Source: Sodiomyces alkalinus F11
Lineage: Eukaryota; Ascomycota; Sordariomycetes; Glomerellales; Plectosphaerellaceae
DNA: 64,000 bases
Direction of reading: 5' to 3'
Assembly: GCF_003711515.1 (NCBI RefSeq)
Contig: NW_021167092.1
Coordinates: 49,378-113,377 of the forward strand
Part shown: in pieces, positions 46,891 to 56,535 of the stretch
How the letters are laid out: every line of letters starts with the position of its first letter
Numbering within the stretch: position 1 is the stretch's first letter
Made by a program: the position numbers and the translations under genes
The notes under the pieces: generated by a model
Seen by the model: only the letters and a program-made list of their open reading frames with translations
The model's database searches: none
Told to the model about the DNA's origin: nothing

Positions 46891-48152
46891 CTATCCCCCC
46901 CCTTATCCTTCCTTTAACTCACGACAGCCCCCCCACTATTATTAGTACGAGTAGGGTTAATGCACTAAAAATCTTAATAGCCGCCCTACTCTTAGAAACT
47001 ACCCTAGCCTTCGGGCTTAGTATAAACCGGCGTATCGGGGCTAAAACGGATAAACCGAGTATTATTACATAAATAACTCCCCGCTCTACCTAGCGGTACT
47101 AGGTATAGCTAGGTAAGTGTGGCGCGTAGTCCTATAAGAGCCTTAGAAGGACTCTTATAATACGACCTATACCTTGAAGATTCTTAAAAAATCTTTTTAC
47201 CCGGACTTATTATACCTTAACGGTAGAAGGCCTAAGTGCCTTCCCCGCTAACTAATAAAAACCTAGCCTAGACCGAAGCCTAGGGTAAGGGCGCCGCCGT
47301 GATAACGTACGCGTCGGTAACGGCCCCGAATAATAAGTCCTCGAATAATAAGTTCTTTGCCGTGAGAGCTTAAAAGTAACTTTAATAGATAATAGAAGAC
47401 TTTATTTAATCCTTATAGCAGAAAGCCTACGCTATCGATATCCTAATCTAGGCGGTCGAATAAGATATATCTAAAGTACGGGATACATCGGGGGCCGATA
47501 CCGCTCTCGCGGGCTAGCTTGGTAACGAATTTTTCGGTCTAATTAAGATAAGGGTCCCGGTCTTAGTAACCGGTTGAGACCTGCCTAGGGTGTTAGGAGG
47601 TAACTCCTAACCCTAGCCGCCTAGTATACTATCGTCCGGCCTAACTAATCCAAGCCTAATGCCCGCTAGAGTATATCCCACAAAGCCTGTAAAGTAGCCT
47701 AAGGCGAAGCCGAAGGTTACCCTACCGGAATTAATAGGCTAATAGAATCCCCACCTAACTAGATAATAGGATTAGACTACTATAACGAAAGGGAAAAAGA
47801 GGAAGAATAACGTAGCGCCCCCGCCGGAACCTACCAGGGAGCGCCTACCGAAAAAGAATAATAAGGTCTTTATACGATTCCCGGAAGCTATACTACCGTA
47901 TTTAAAGAAGAGAAAGACTATAGCAGTCCTACGATAAGCGATCACGGAGACTGGTAGAATCGATAATTAGAATATTATTATTATTAAACGGACCCGTACC
48001 GGCGTAGCTATCTACCCTAAAAATACTACGGCTAAGAAGAAGATCCTAGACGCTAAGGTAGACCTCCGTGACACGATAAGGGCTCTCTATATTTAGGGGG
48101 TAGAGATATAGTATACCTATGTTATCTACGAGGTGGTTAACCGTATTAATAA

Positions 48153-48162
48153 CCTTATAGTA
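48153..48162. repeat. 10-bp target duplication of the SINE
   Basis: CCTTATAGTA here and at 48654-48663 is a perfect match flanking the SINE. Deleting the SINE plus one copy restores the LINE-B ORF1 reading frame. Confidence 0.9.
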
Positions 48163-48169
48163 GGGGGGA

Positions 48170-48181
48170 TAGCGTAGGTGG
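48170..48181 (+). promoter_or_regulatory. Pol III A box
   Basis: TAGCGTAGGTGG fits the TRGYNNARNNGG consensus at every position, inside the tRNA-related head. Confidence 0.75.
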
Positions 48182-48212
48182 TAGACACGCCTGGTGGCCG
48201 CGTAAGGCCGTG

Positions 48213-48223
48213 GGTTCGAATCC
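48213..48223 (+). promoter_or_regulatory. Pol III B box
   Basis: GGTTCGAATCC is a perfect B-box core, 31 bp after the A box, normal spacing for a tRNA-type promoter. Confidence 0.85.
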
Positions 48224-48235
48224 CACTCCCCTTAA

Positions 48236-48270
48236 TCGTGCGCGATTTTTTTCGAAAAATTCGCGCGCGA
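48236..48270. repeat. Hairpin containing a T7 run (Pol III stop signal)
   Basis: TCGTGCGCGATTTTTTT is followed by a near-perfect complementary arm ending TCGCGCGCGA, making a 35-bp inverted repeat 1 bp after the tRNA-like head. The T run (48246-48252) is a potential Pol III terminator. If used, it would end transcription before the SINE body, so it may have arisen after insertion. Confidence 0.65.
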
Positions 48271-48363
48271 CCTACTCGGAGCTCCTACACGTCACAGGGG
48301 TCCCCGCACGTTCGGGGAGATATTTATCAGCTTACGCGCTAATAAGTGGAACTATACGCCTCC

Positions 48364-48399
48364 GGTACGTACCCTCCTTAGGGGGGGAGGGTACGTACC
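48364..48399. repeat. 14-bp inverted repeat in SINE body
   Basis: GGTACGTACCCTCC and its exact reverse complement are separated by 8 bp, giving a strong GC-rich hairpin in the SINE body. Confidence 0.8.
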
Positions 48400-49544
48400 T
48401 ATCACGCGTAATTAAGCGCACCCACACACTTACTACTACGATTAAGCCCTGGAGCCTAGGGAACTATGGGGAGCGCGCACTACCACTTAAGGATAAGTCC
48501 CGGACTAATAACTCTATTTCGCCTATTCTTTACTTTTATATATAGGCTATGTAAATAACTAGATACTTATTATAGGCTTAGTCTCCTTAATAGACTCGTG
48601 CTATAGCTCTAGGGCTGTATACACGTATTAAAAAAAAAGAAAAATAAAAAAACCCTTATAGTAATAGAGACTATAATTAAGGCTAAGGTCTTTAAGAGAA
48701 CCGGTCTAAAACCGGTTTACGTCTAGCGACGTAAATAATAGAATAACGATAAGGACTACTCTAGCTAGACTATCTCCTTCTCAATAGAACCGAAACGACG
48801 CTTCCGTCTTTTCGAGATATTACTCTAGGCGAGGCCCTATAAAGCTAAATAACCGATTGTTTAGTATAATAAGTGCTAGGGATACTACCCCCGGTATATC
48901 TATAATGCTAGAAGTCAATATAGAGAATACGGCTCCCCTCCGATAAAGGGGTATATCTACGAAGTACGTTATATTAACTGTTACGGACCCTATACCGCGA
49001 ATAATCCGAAATACTTAGCTTATCTAAGGAGGGCGAATAGTAAGACTATTCCTCCTATAAAAGCCGAACTTAGTAATATTAAGGCGGAGGGTATAGCCCT
49101 CCGCGCTAAGCTATGGAATCCGAGGAAGCTTACCGAAGGCGTGATAATACCTAAGATATAGCACGCTAATAATCTTAACCCCGGCACTACCGGAATAAGG
49201 GAGGCTATCTCCGACGCCGGTAAAGCCGGCGCTAGTAATAGCGGGGAAACCTAGAACGGAGTCGATATAGAGGTTAACTCGGCCGGGACCTAAGCCCGCT
49301 AACCTAAGACCCTAAAAAGGGGAAGGGAAAATAGAATACTAATACCTATAGTCACGACGAAACCTATAATAATATAATTATAGCTTAGATAAGCTAATAT
49401 CTAACCGGAACTATTCTAACCAGGCCCCTCCTAACTAGGCTTATCCTACGGGAGCTTTATACTAATAGTAAACCCTAATAACCCTTATAAAAGAGCGTGA
49501 TAGGACTAAATAGCGGGGTTACCGGGCGGCCGAAAACCCCCGGA

Positions 49545-50319
49545 GGGATCTGATCTACATTTAATAGAATATAGATAAGAACTATAGCCTGCTAAAGGCA
49601 GCGGTCGTAATTACCTAGGAATATAAACTAGACGTGTTAATATATTAAGAACCGTTAAAAGGGAAAGTAAGGCTCCGGACCTTACCGAACCTACCCGGTT
49701 ATAAGAACTACTCGCCTATCCGAGTATAGCCTAATCCAGGTAATAAACTCCGGGTCGTTACCTATATAAAGACCGACCTTAGCTCTTAATAACTCGAATC
49801 CCCCGTGCTCGGATCTAAGGACCTACTCCTAGTCCGGGTTAACAGGATACCCTTTCTTAACCTCTACTAAGGTATCTTAGTAGAAGCCGATACTTAAAAT
49901 ACCTTAGAAAGCGCCTAATAGATACCGCCGCCGAATATAATAATCGGCGGAGACTTTAACGCTGGCTTCTAAGATTAGGAGCTAGATATTTCGTAGATAA
50001 CCGGTAAAGGCGATAAGATCGTAGTATAGATAGCCTATTACAGGCTACTCCTATAAAATACGCCTAGGGAAAAGACTTATAGCCGCGGCGGGTCTTATAC
50101 TATTATTAGCTTAACCTTTTCTATAGCCCCCCTCGTTAATACTAAGGTCATAAAGGTAATAAGTACCCTAGTTTACTACTACCCTTTATTAGGAAGAATT
50201 GGTATAGCGTATATCTTCTTTAAGAATACTATTACTAGACCTAACTGCTTTAAGCTTTTAGTGGATAAAGAGAAGAAGGCCGTGATATAGAAAAAGGTCG
50301 TAGAAAATCTATAACTCCT
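49545..50319 (+). pseudogene. LINE-B ORF2, endonuclease part
   Basis: The frame through 49568 reads NIDKNYSLL, LDVLIYQEPLKGKV (about 49630-49670) and IIIGGDFNAGF (about 49940-49975), matching the apurinic-endonuclease-like domain of non-LTR elements that nicks the target site; the GDFN motif is intact. Interruptions are TAG/TAA. It is cut at 50320 by LINE-A. RT downstream is in a different phase after subtracting the insertion, so at least one small indel probably lies between. Confidence 0.75.
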
Positions 50320-50331
50320 TATATAACCCTT
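50320..50331. repeat. 12-bp target duplication of LINE-A
   Basis: TATATAACCCTT here and TATATAACTCTT at 56524-56535 differ by one C/T of RIP type and flank LINE-A precisely. Confidence 0.85.
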
Positions 50332-50536
50332 TTTTTTCATCTTTTTTTTTCATTACGCGCATGCAGCCCTAAAGCTATGGCGCGGTGCCTATCGCCCTAA
50401 GGGCTAGAGGCTATAAGAAGCTAGGTACAGTAAAATAGAGCGTACTACACAAAGGAAATCCTCCGTAACAATCTGCCTAATAAGACCTAATAGATAAAAA
50501 ACCGAAGCAATATAACTAGACCTCAGGAATCGTGGT

Positions 50537-53500
50537 TTACGCCCTATACTACTCTGCCAAGGCTACTTTAGTAGCTAAAAGGTAGGCCTGTAAGGCCTGT
50601 ATTCCTTTTTTAGTACTAAATAATAGCGGTAGAGATAGCGGTAGGCCTGCTAGGGCTTCCCGCAGGGCTCTTCGTTCTTCTTTATAAAAAGGGTATAAAA
50701 GAATAAGGTGTGCTGTATCCTGTAGAGGGGAGCCGGGATAGGAATAGCGGTCGTTAGCGTAGTTTTAGGCCCATTTTTAGAGGCTTTTTAGGTATCCGAA
50801 GCCGGTTTTTAACTGCGTAAAAGCCGATTTTACCCACCTAGGGCCTTATATTAGTAGTGGTTTTCAGGAGAAACGGAGGTTATCGCAGACTAGTCGCCTA
50901 TATAGGCGGCCTAATCGAACCGATCGACCTCTTTTCTCCTCCTCTTCGTGATTCTATAGAGTTTTCCAGTCTTAAATAAGGGCTTTATTTACCCGGCATT
51001 TTAGGTGGCTAAGGGTAACTAAGCTAACGGATTTAGTAGCTTTTTCGGGGTTTAATACCCCTTCAGCTACCTTATCCGCTAGTTCGTTCCCTTCTATCTC
51101 TACGTGCGAGGGGCACTACTATATAGAAACTGATATGTCTAGTTGTTTAAGGCGTGAGATAAGGTCTTTAGCTTCTATAGCCCACTATAAGGTGCGCTAA
51201 AGCTTCTGAATAGCTGCCTAGGAGTCACTAAAAATATAGCACTCTAGGGGCCTCGGCGACTACTCTAAGGCAGCGTAAAGGGCCTGAAGAATAGCGTATA
51301 ATTTAGTGTCCGCGACTTCGGTAGCGGCCCCTAGGTTAAAGCCTATAGGTTTATAGGGCCTTCCGGTATTAGTCTACTGTATTATAGCGGCTGCAGCCTA
51401 CGAGGGCCCTCTAGGGGGCCTGGTAGGGTGGCCTAGAGACCCGTCGGTATAGAAAATAGCGGCCTATTCCCCTAGGCCTTGCTGAATTTCGGCTAGGGCT
51501 TCGAGGTGGGCTGTTTTCTGATCGGGGGTATCAGGGCCAGGGTAGGTATCTGTTTTAGACCGGTCCTTAAGGGGGAAAAAGGGTTTTAGGTCCGCTATAG
51601 GTTCCGAGGCCTAGTGGGCCTCCTATCTAGCCGAAGGACCCTTGATATTCTAAGACTAACCTACTAAAGCCACTGTTTCTAGGCCTAGCCTATATAGCTG
51701 TGTGCTAGGCTATAGGTCCTAGAGAAGGGCGAGATTCTGATTTTCGTCCCCTGGCTGCCTTTGAATGCTAGTATAAAGCTGGCGTTTAATAGGGTGGTTT
51801 GGTGGGAACTTTAAGGCCCGAAAGATATAGAGCCTATTAGACCTAGTTAACCGAACCGCTGCCGGGGGGACTACTGCTTCGAGTTCTAGAGGCCGTAAGG
51901 GGGCCCCCCTAAAAGCTTCTAGTGCCCTAACTAAAGCGTTATACTATAAGCGTTCTAGGCGGTCTACTAGGTGTTTTTTCAGTGATTTTAGGTCCTACTA
52001 GAGCTACGAGCCGAAATCAGCTAAGGAGGCTATACAGGCTATATATAACTGCCGTAGAGCCTTCAAAGAAAGGCCCCTCTATGAGCTAGCTAGCCTATAT
52101 AGCCTATTTAGGGCTCCTGAAGCGGAGTTTAGGCGTTTTTCAACGTGGGGTTTAAAGGATAGCTTCGGATTAAACTAGACCCTAAGCCACCTAATAGCAC
52201 CTAGCGCTGGTTGAACTAGGTGCCCCCTTATAGTGACCGGAGTGTCTTCTATAGAGCGTTTTCGGTGGAAGTGAATAAGCTCTGTTTTTTCAGGGTCGAA
52301 AAGGACTTAGTTAACTTTTACTGCGTCGAAAAGGGAGGCTACGGATTTTTCTATGGTTTTATAGTTTTTTCTAGTCGACGTAGACGCTGTGGATAGCTGA
52401 AAATCATCGATATAGGATAACTGAAGACCCTGAAAATCCGGTCCCGTTATAACCTTCCTAACATAAATCAGGAAAAGGATAGGGGAAACCGGGGAGCCTT
52501 GTGGAACCCCTATATTTAGGGAGGTGGGCTGCTGGACCTGCCCCTCGAAAGCTAGTTGGATTCGCCTGTTTTCTGTAAAAGAGACTACCTATTTAACTAG
52601 GTTCGAGGGTAGTTAGAGTTCCTAAAGGGACCTAAGTAGCTGGAGACGGGCGATATAATCGAAGGCTCCTTTAATATCTAAAAATAGCGTAGAAATCATA
52701 GGATTTTGGCGTGATTTACGCTGTTTTTCGATATAGTGGAGGAGGAGGAGGGCTATATCGATAGCAGAGCGTTATTTTCTACCCCCTATTTAACTAGGGT
52801 GTAGAAGGTCGTCGCGGGTATTAGCTATAAAGCTAAGCCTAGCAGCTATAACCCTTTCGAGGACTTTACCTACGCAGTTGAGAAGGGCTATAATCCTATA
52901 AGACTTAGGATTAGAATAGTCCTTCTTTCCCGGCTTCGGTAAAACGACCCCTAAGGCTTCTTTCTAGTAGGTAGAGTGGTAGCCTGCTATAAAAAGTGCT
53001 ATATAGGCTTTTAAAAAGGGCCCGGAGATAACCTTATAGGCCTGCTAGATCGGCTTTAGACTAGTCCTATTAGGCCCTAGGGCTTTCCCCTTAGCCGTAC
53101 CGAATATAGCGCGTTATAGTTCGGCAGCCTAAAGGCCAGGCCACTCCCACGGCCTTCTAAGGCCCTTACTGCGTGATCTAGTTAGGCTTTAGGGGCCGGT
53201 AGAAGGGTAAGAGAGGCCTGGGTCCCCCGAAGCGCCTGTAAATATAGGGGCTTCGGGGGCGTTAGTGGCGGAGGGTATAGGAAAAAGGGTCTGAAGTAGG
53301 GCGTTGTATTTATCTTCGAAGGCGTAGGCCTTCTGCTTCGTAGGCGTTGGAATCGGTGGGATTTTCGTATTAAGGCCGCTTTTCGTATAGTTATAGGCCT
53401 TAAAGATTCTAGGGCCTTCGGCGTGGGCTAGGAAGGCCTCCTAGTGGTCGTTTTTCGCTGTTTTAACCGCCTGGTAGTAGGCGTTTTGAGCTTCTTTCCA

Positions 53501-54688
53501 GGAGGCTTCTAAAGGCGCCTGGGTGGCCGAGGCCCCCTCTTTTGCCTTTCGAAAGGCCCTAAAAGACCTGTTAGCTGTTTTTCGCAGGGCTTTTAGCTCT
53601 TTAGTCTACCACGGCTTCGAACGCCCTACTACCCAGAGCTTAGGCACTAAAGCCTTATACGCTAGGGTAATAATATCCGAAAGGCAGCGGCCTAAAGAAT
53701 CCTAGTCCGAGGCGTTAATAGCCTATTAGATATCCTGGTCAAGGCTAGGTTCTAGGCTTTTTAGGGTGCTAGAAAATAGGTTCTAATCTGCTAGCTTATA
53801 GTTATAAGCCGGCGGGAGGGATCTATTTATAGGACCTTTAGAGTCTAAGATAGTAGCCGAAAGGAGGATAGCGCGGTGTAAAGAGGTAGTGTTTTCGATA
53901 TATTCCCACTTATCGAAGCGGAGACGATTAAAGCCGGGCGTGTAAAAGGCTAGGTCTATAACCGACTCTTAACGAAGATTAGACCTAAAAAAGGTCCCCC
54001 CGTTTAGGTTAACCTCTTTAGAATCCACTAAATAGATAGCCCCTAGGCTATCTAACTAGTCTACTAGAGCCTGGGCCCTAATAGAAGCCTGGTTAGTAGT
54101 AGCTCCATTCCACTGCTAGTGGTTTCTGTTAAAGTCCCCTATAATAAGGGTAGGCTTAGGGACCTATAGGCCCTGTAATACTCAATCCTCGGTCCAGGGC
54201 CGGCTTCTAGGGCCTGAAAAGGAGGGGAAAGAAGAAGAAGAAGAAGAAGTGGAAGAGGTAGAAGGGGTAGGGCTAAGCGGCCGCTCTCGGCCTATCTTGT
54301 CGGGGTCCTATTCTATCTAATTATAGACGTGTAGAATATAAAAGGTCTATAGATAATAAACCTCTATAATCTACGCGTCTATATCGTCTAGAAGGTCTTC
54401 GCGGTATAGAAAATCGATACTAGAGCCCTTTCTTATATAAGTGAGGACCCTAGGCTTAATAGGGAAGAATTGGGCTTTTTAGGACATAGGCGTAACGGTA
54501 TAGAAAGCAGGGTGGTTTCGGATAAACCACCCCTCTAGTATCTCGACGCAGGCTGATTCCTGAATAAGGACTATATTAGCCGAAGCCTCTAAGGCCTATT
54601 CTAGGATAGCCTGTTTCGCTGGGGCCTGTTTATCGACGTTATGTTGAATAAACCGGATATTTTTCGAACTAAAAGGGACTTTATTCAT
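50537..54688 (-). pseudogene. LINE-A ORF2: endonuclease, RT, RNase H
   Basis: From ATG 54688 to TAA 50537 there is a single 1,383-codon frame with no frameshift, interrupted only by TAG/TAA at Gln/Trp positions. Endonuclease: MNKVPFSSKNIRFIQHNVDK at the start, LIIGDFNRN near 54155-54126. RT: PKPGKKDYSNPKSYRII (near 52900), QGSP-like block, LSYIDDFQLS near 52420-52400 with both catalytic Asp intact. RNase H: FYTDGSLGHP near 51460-51430, FSDSQAAI near 51240, GNELADKVAEG near 51080. The ORF1 stop lies 5 bp upstream, suggesting coupled re-initiation in the live element. Confidence 0.9.
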
Positions 54689-54693
54689 GAAAT

Positions 54694-56363
54694 TTAGGGT
54701 TTTATAGCTCGAAAGACCTCGTAGTCTCTGCTAAAGGGGGGGTGATCCCCCTCGTAGTTATAGCACTTATAGGTCTTATGCTCGTAGTCTCTGTATTCTT
54801 CATACTCGTTATAGTAGTGGTATTCCTCCCCGTGGCCTTTAACGGCATAGATAGGGCAGGAAACTAGGCCTTTACAGGTCCCTCGGGTATGCCCGAATTT
54901 CCAGTAGTTAGAGCACTGGGTTCTAGGGGTTATAGGCCTATATTTATAGACCTTTAGCCGCTGGCCGGCTATATAAAGCCCCTGTTTTAGGCAGTACTTC
55001 TGTTCTTTAGTAGAGGGTATAGAAATAACTACTGTGCCGTAAAACGCGTTTGGAGCCCCTAGCCACCGAGGCTTTCCTACTACCCTAATAGAGTTGAAGG
55101 TGCCGATTTCAGTAGCTAGGTCCTGTAGGCCTAGGCCGTGTTATAGGCTTCGATTTAGGGCCTTTTGCGGCGGTATGGACGGATCGGGTAGGGGGGTATC
55201 GCTACCCCTAGCCCTAAAGGCTCTAGAAGGCACCTGTTTAATAATAAGCTTAAACCAGTTGCCTATAGGCTAGGGGGGCTAGAGGGGAAGGTTTAGTTTT
55301 TTAAACCACTGATTCTGCGAGTCTAGGAGCTGTTAAACGCTATATTTCAGCCCCGGGGTTAAAATAAGGTTCCCGTTAGTCGACCGGCTAGTAGCCGTAA
55401 CTGCAGGGAATTTTAGGGCCTTATTAAGCTTATTCCGAAGCGCGAGAGGGTCGAAGTTATCCCTAGGAATCGCTGCCCCTGCCGTAGGTTGTAGGATAAT
55501 CTTAGGGACCTTTTTAGGGTCTGTGGAGAGGGGTGATGGGGGGGTCTGGGCCTGGGTTGTAGGTGCCTGAGGTGCTGTAGGGCCTTTTTTCCCCTTTATA
55601 GCCTCGCTATAAAGGGGTTTAGGCTGTTCTGTAAGCCTACGAACTGCCTGGGCTAGTTCGTCGACCTTCTATTCGAGTGTGGGAGGCTAGGGGGTTTCTG
55701 GGGCTCCGTCGATAGCAGATTTAAGCCCTACGGGTAGGGCTTTAATCTGGGGGGCAGGGTTAAGGGTATAGGCCTGTTGAAGTAGCTGAAGAGCCTGTTG
55801 GAGTAGTTCCTTAGGCTGTGCCTTACTAGCCGAACTAGTCGACTTCTGGGGCTTAGCCGAGGTTTGTCTAGGGGCTTTAGCTGTTTCGGGCACCTTTTTA
55901 GCCTATTTAGAGCCTAAAAGGCTCGGTTTTTCTGCAGGGGGGGCCTTAGAAGCAGGGGGGCCCCTAGAGGGCGTTTCGAAAGCGCCTTCGGCTTCCGAGT
56001 CCGAGGGGGATTCGATTCGGGTCCTAGAAAACCGTCTAGGGGTAGGTGTGGAAGGGCTGGGGTGCCTTTTCGAATTCAGAGGCGTAGTAAGGGTTAAATC
56101 CTCTATATTTTCAGAGGTCTTATCTATATCTACCTCCCTAAGGCACTCTATAGTTATAGGGGCTTTAGGGGGGCGTTAGGGGCGTTAGGGGCGTTAGGGG
56201 CGTTGTTGTGGCTAGCTTTATGGCTAGTGGGTTGTTGGTTGTGGCGTTGTGGTTGGGTGGAGGTCGGGGGTGCGGCTCTGCGCGGCTGCTTTGTTAGCGT
56301 GGGCGCACGGGCCACGTTAGACTTTTCCCCCGTACGCGGGGGAGCAGGCCCGTTTCCAGGCAT
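54694..56363 (-). pseudogene. LINE-A ORF1, zinc-knuckle protein
   Basis: ATG 56363 starts a basic, Pro-rich N-terminus ending in a tandem NAP repeat (10-bp GCGTTAGGGG units, about 56168-56205). A change of frame in the C-run there separates it from the main ORF1 frame. That frame then runs to TAA 54696-54694: IESPSDSEAEGAF, LLQQALQLLQQAYTL (coiled-coil-like, 55800-55750), LQNKL.KALKFPAVT near 55430, and Cys/His knuckles near 54920-54750 (CSNYWKFGHTRGTCKG, CPICAVKGHG). The second copy is also out of frame between its ATG and this frame. Confidence 0.75.
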
Positions 56364-56535
56364 TTTCGCACTTAGAATACGCCTAACTTAGCGCCTGCGC
56401 GGAATAGGGCTATAGATAGGCGTATAGAGCTTGAAAAGAGCTATCGATTGATATAGGTTTCGAGTGGTTTAGAGCGTTTGCGCGTAAAACGTAGGTCCCC
56501 CCACGTGAGTTGTAAGAAGGATGTATATAACTCTT

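Larger units (their letters stand above)
48163..48234 (+). ncRNA. tRNA-related SINE head, not a functional tRNA
   Basis: Acceptor strands GGGGGGA and TCCCCTT pair (two G-U). A D-arm GCGT...ACGC is present. The T-arm GTGGG-TTCGAAT-CCCAC is perfect. Between D- and T-arm lies only GGCC-GCGTAA-GGCC, which resembles a class II (Leu/Ser-type) variable arm, with no credible anticodon arm. It therefore reads as a tRNA-derived promoter module, probably from a leucine-type tRNA. Confidence 0.7.
48163..48653 (+). mobile_element. tRNA-derived SINE (491 bp)
   Basis: The element has a tRNA-related head (48163-48234) with Pol III A and B boxes and a ~390-bp body. The A-rich tail (about 48629-48652) is interrupted by single G and T. 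A perfect 10-bp target duplication flanks it. It encodes no protein. A SINE needs a partner LINE; LINE-A, which also ends in an A-rich tail, is a better candidate than the (TAA)n-tailed LINE-B or LINE-C, but this is inference. It keeps more CA/TG sites than its host, so it looks less RIP-damaged. Confidence 0.85.
47210..49500 (+). pseudogene. LINE-B ORF1 (nucleic-acid-binding), split by the SINE
   Basis: The N-terminal half (to 48152) includes FIRFPEAILPYLKKRKTI and TRTGVAIYPKNTTAKKKIL. After the SINE the same frame resumes (NLIV|IETIIKAKVFKRTGLKP...). Cys/His-rich knuckles follow near 48860-49050, read as YNKCQGYYPRYIYNARSQY and INCYGPYTANNPKYLA, many Cys and His now Tyr or Asn. This matches the chaperone-like ORF1 of fungal non-LTR elements, which binds element RNA. 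The start codon is not determinable. Confidence 0.7.
50332..56523 (-). mobile_element. LINE-A, full-length non-LTR retrotransposon
   Basis: A 6.19-kb minus-strand element with two ORFs, an A-rich 3' tail (T-rich 50332-50356 on the plus strand, two A-runs separated by GATG) and a 5' end beginning CATCCTTCTT at 56523. The second copy at 60245 starts with the same bases, supporting a full-length 5' end. Domain content (CCHC ORF1; endonuclease, RT, RNase H ORF2) fits Tad-like fungal LINEs. It sits inside LINE-B ORF2 with a 12-bp duplication. It is far less mutated than its host element. Confidence 0.9.

Noticed and set aside
46812..47072. An 86-codon plus-strand frame
   Set aside because: It spans the end of the LTR-like repeat and the LINE-B 5' region, with no protein family resemblance.
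48163..48234. A functional tRNA gene
   Set aside because: Acceptor, D- and T-arms are visible but no anticodon arm can be folded; tail and target duplication show it is a SINE head.
48210..48545. A 111-codon open frame over the SINE
   Set aside because: It begins in the tRNA-like T-arm and runs through the SINE body with hairpin-encoded low-complexity residues; no protein features.
53523..53705. A 60-codon open frame repeated exactly at 63100-63282
   Set aside because: Both are antisense to the LINE-A ORF2 frame in its two inverted copies; the identity reflects the duplicated LINE, not a conserved small gene.
56168..56205. Telomere-like TTAGGG repeats
   Set aside because: The unit is GCGTTAGGGG, a coding tandem repeat (Asn-Ala-Pro) inside LINE-A ORF1, present also in copy 2 in degraded form.
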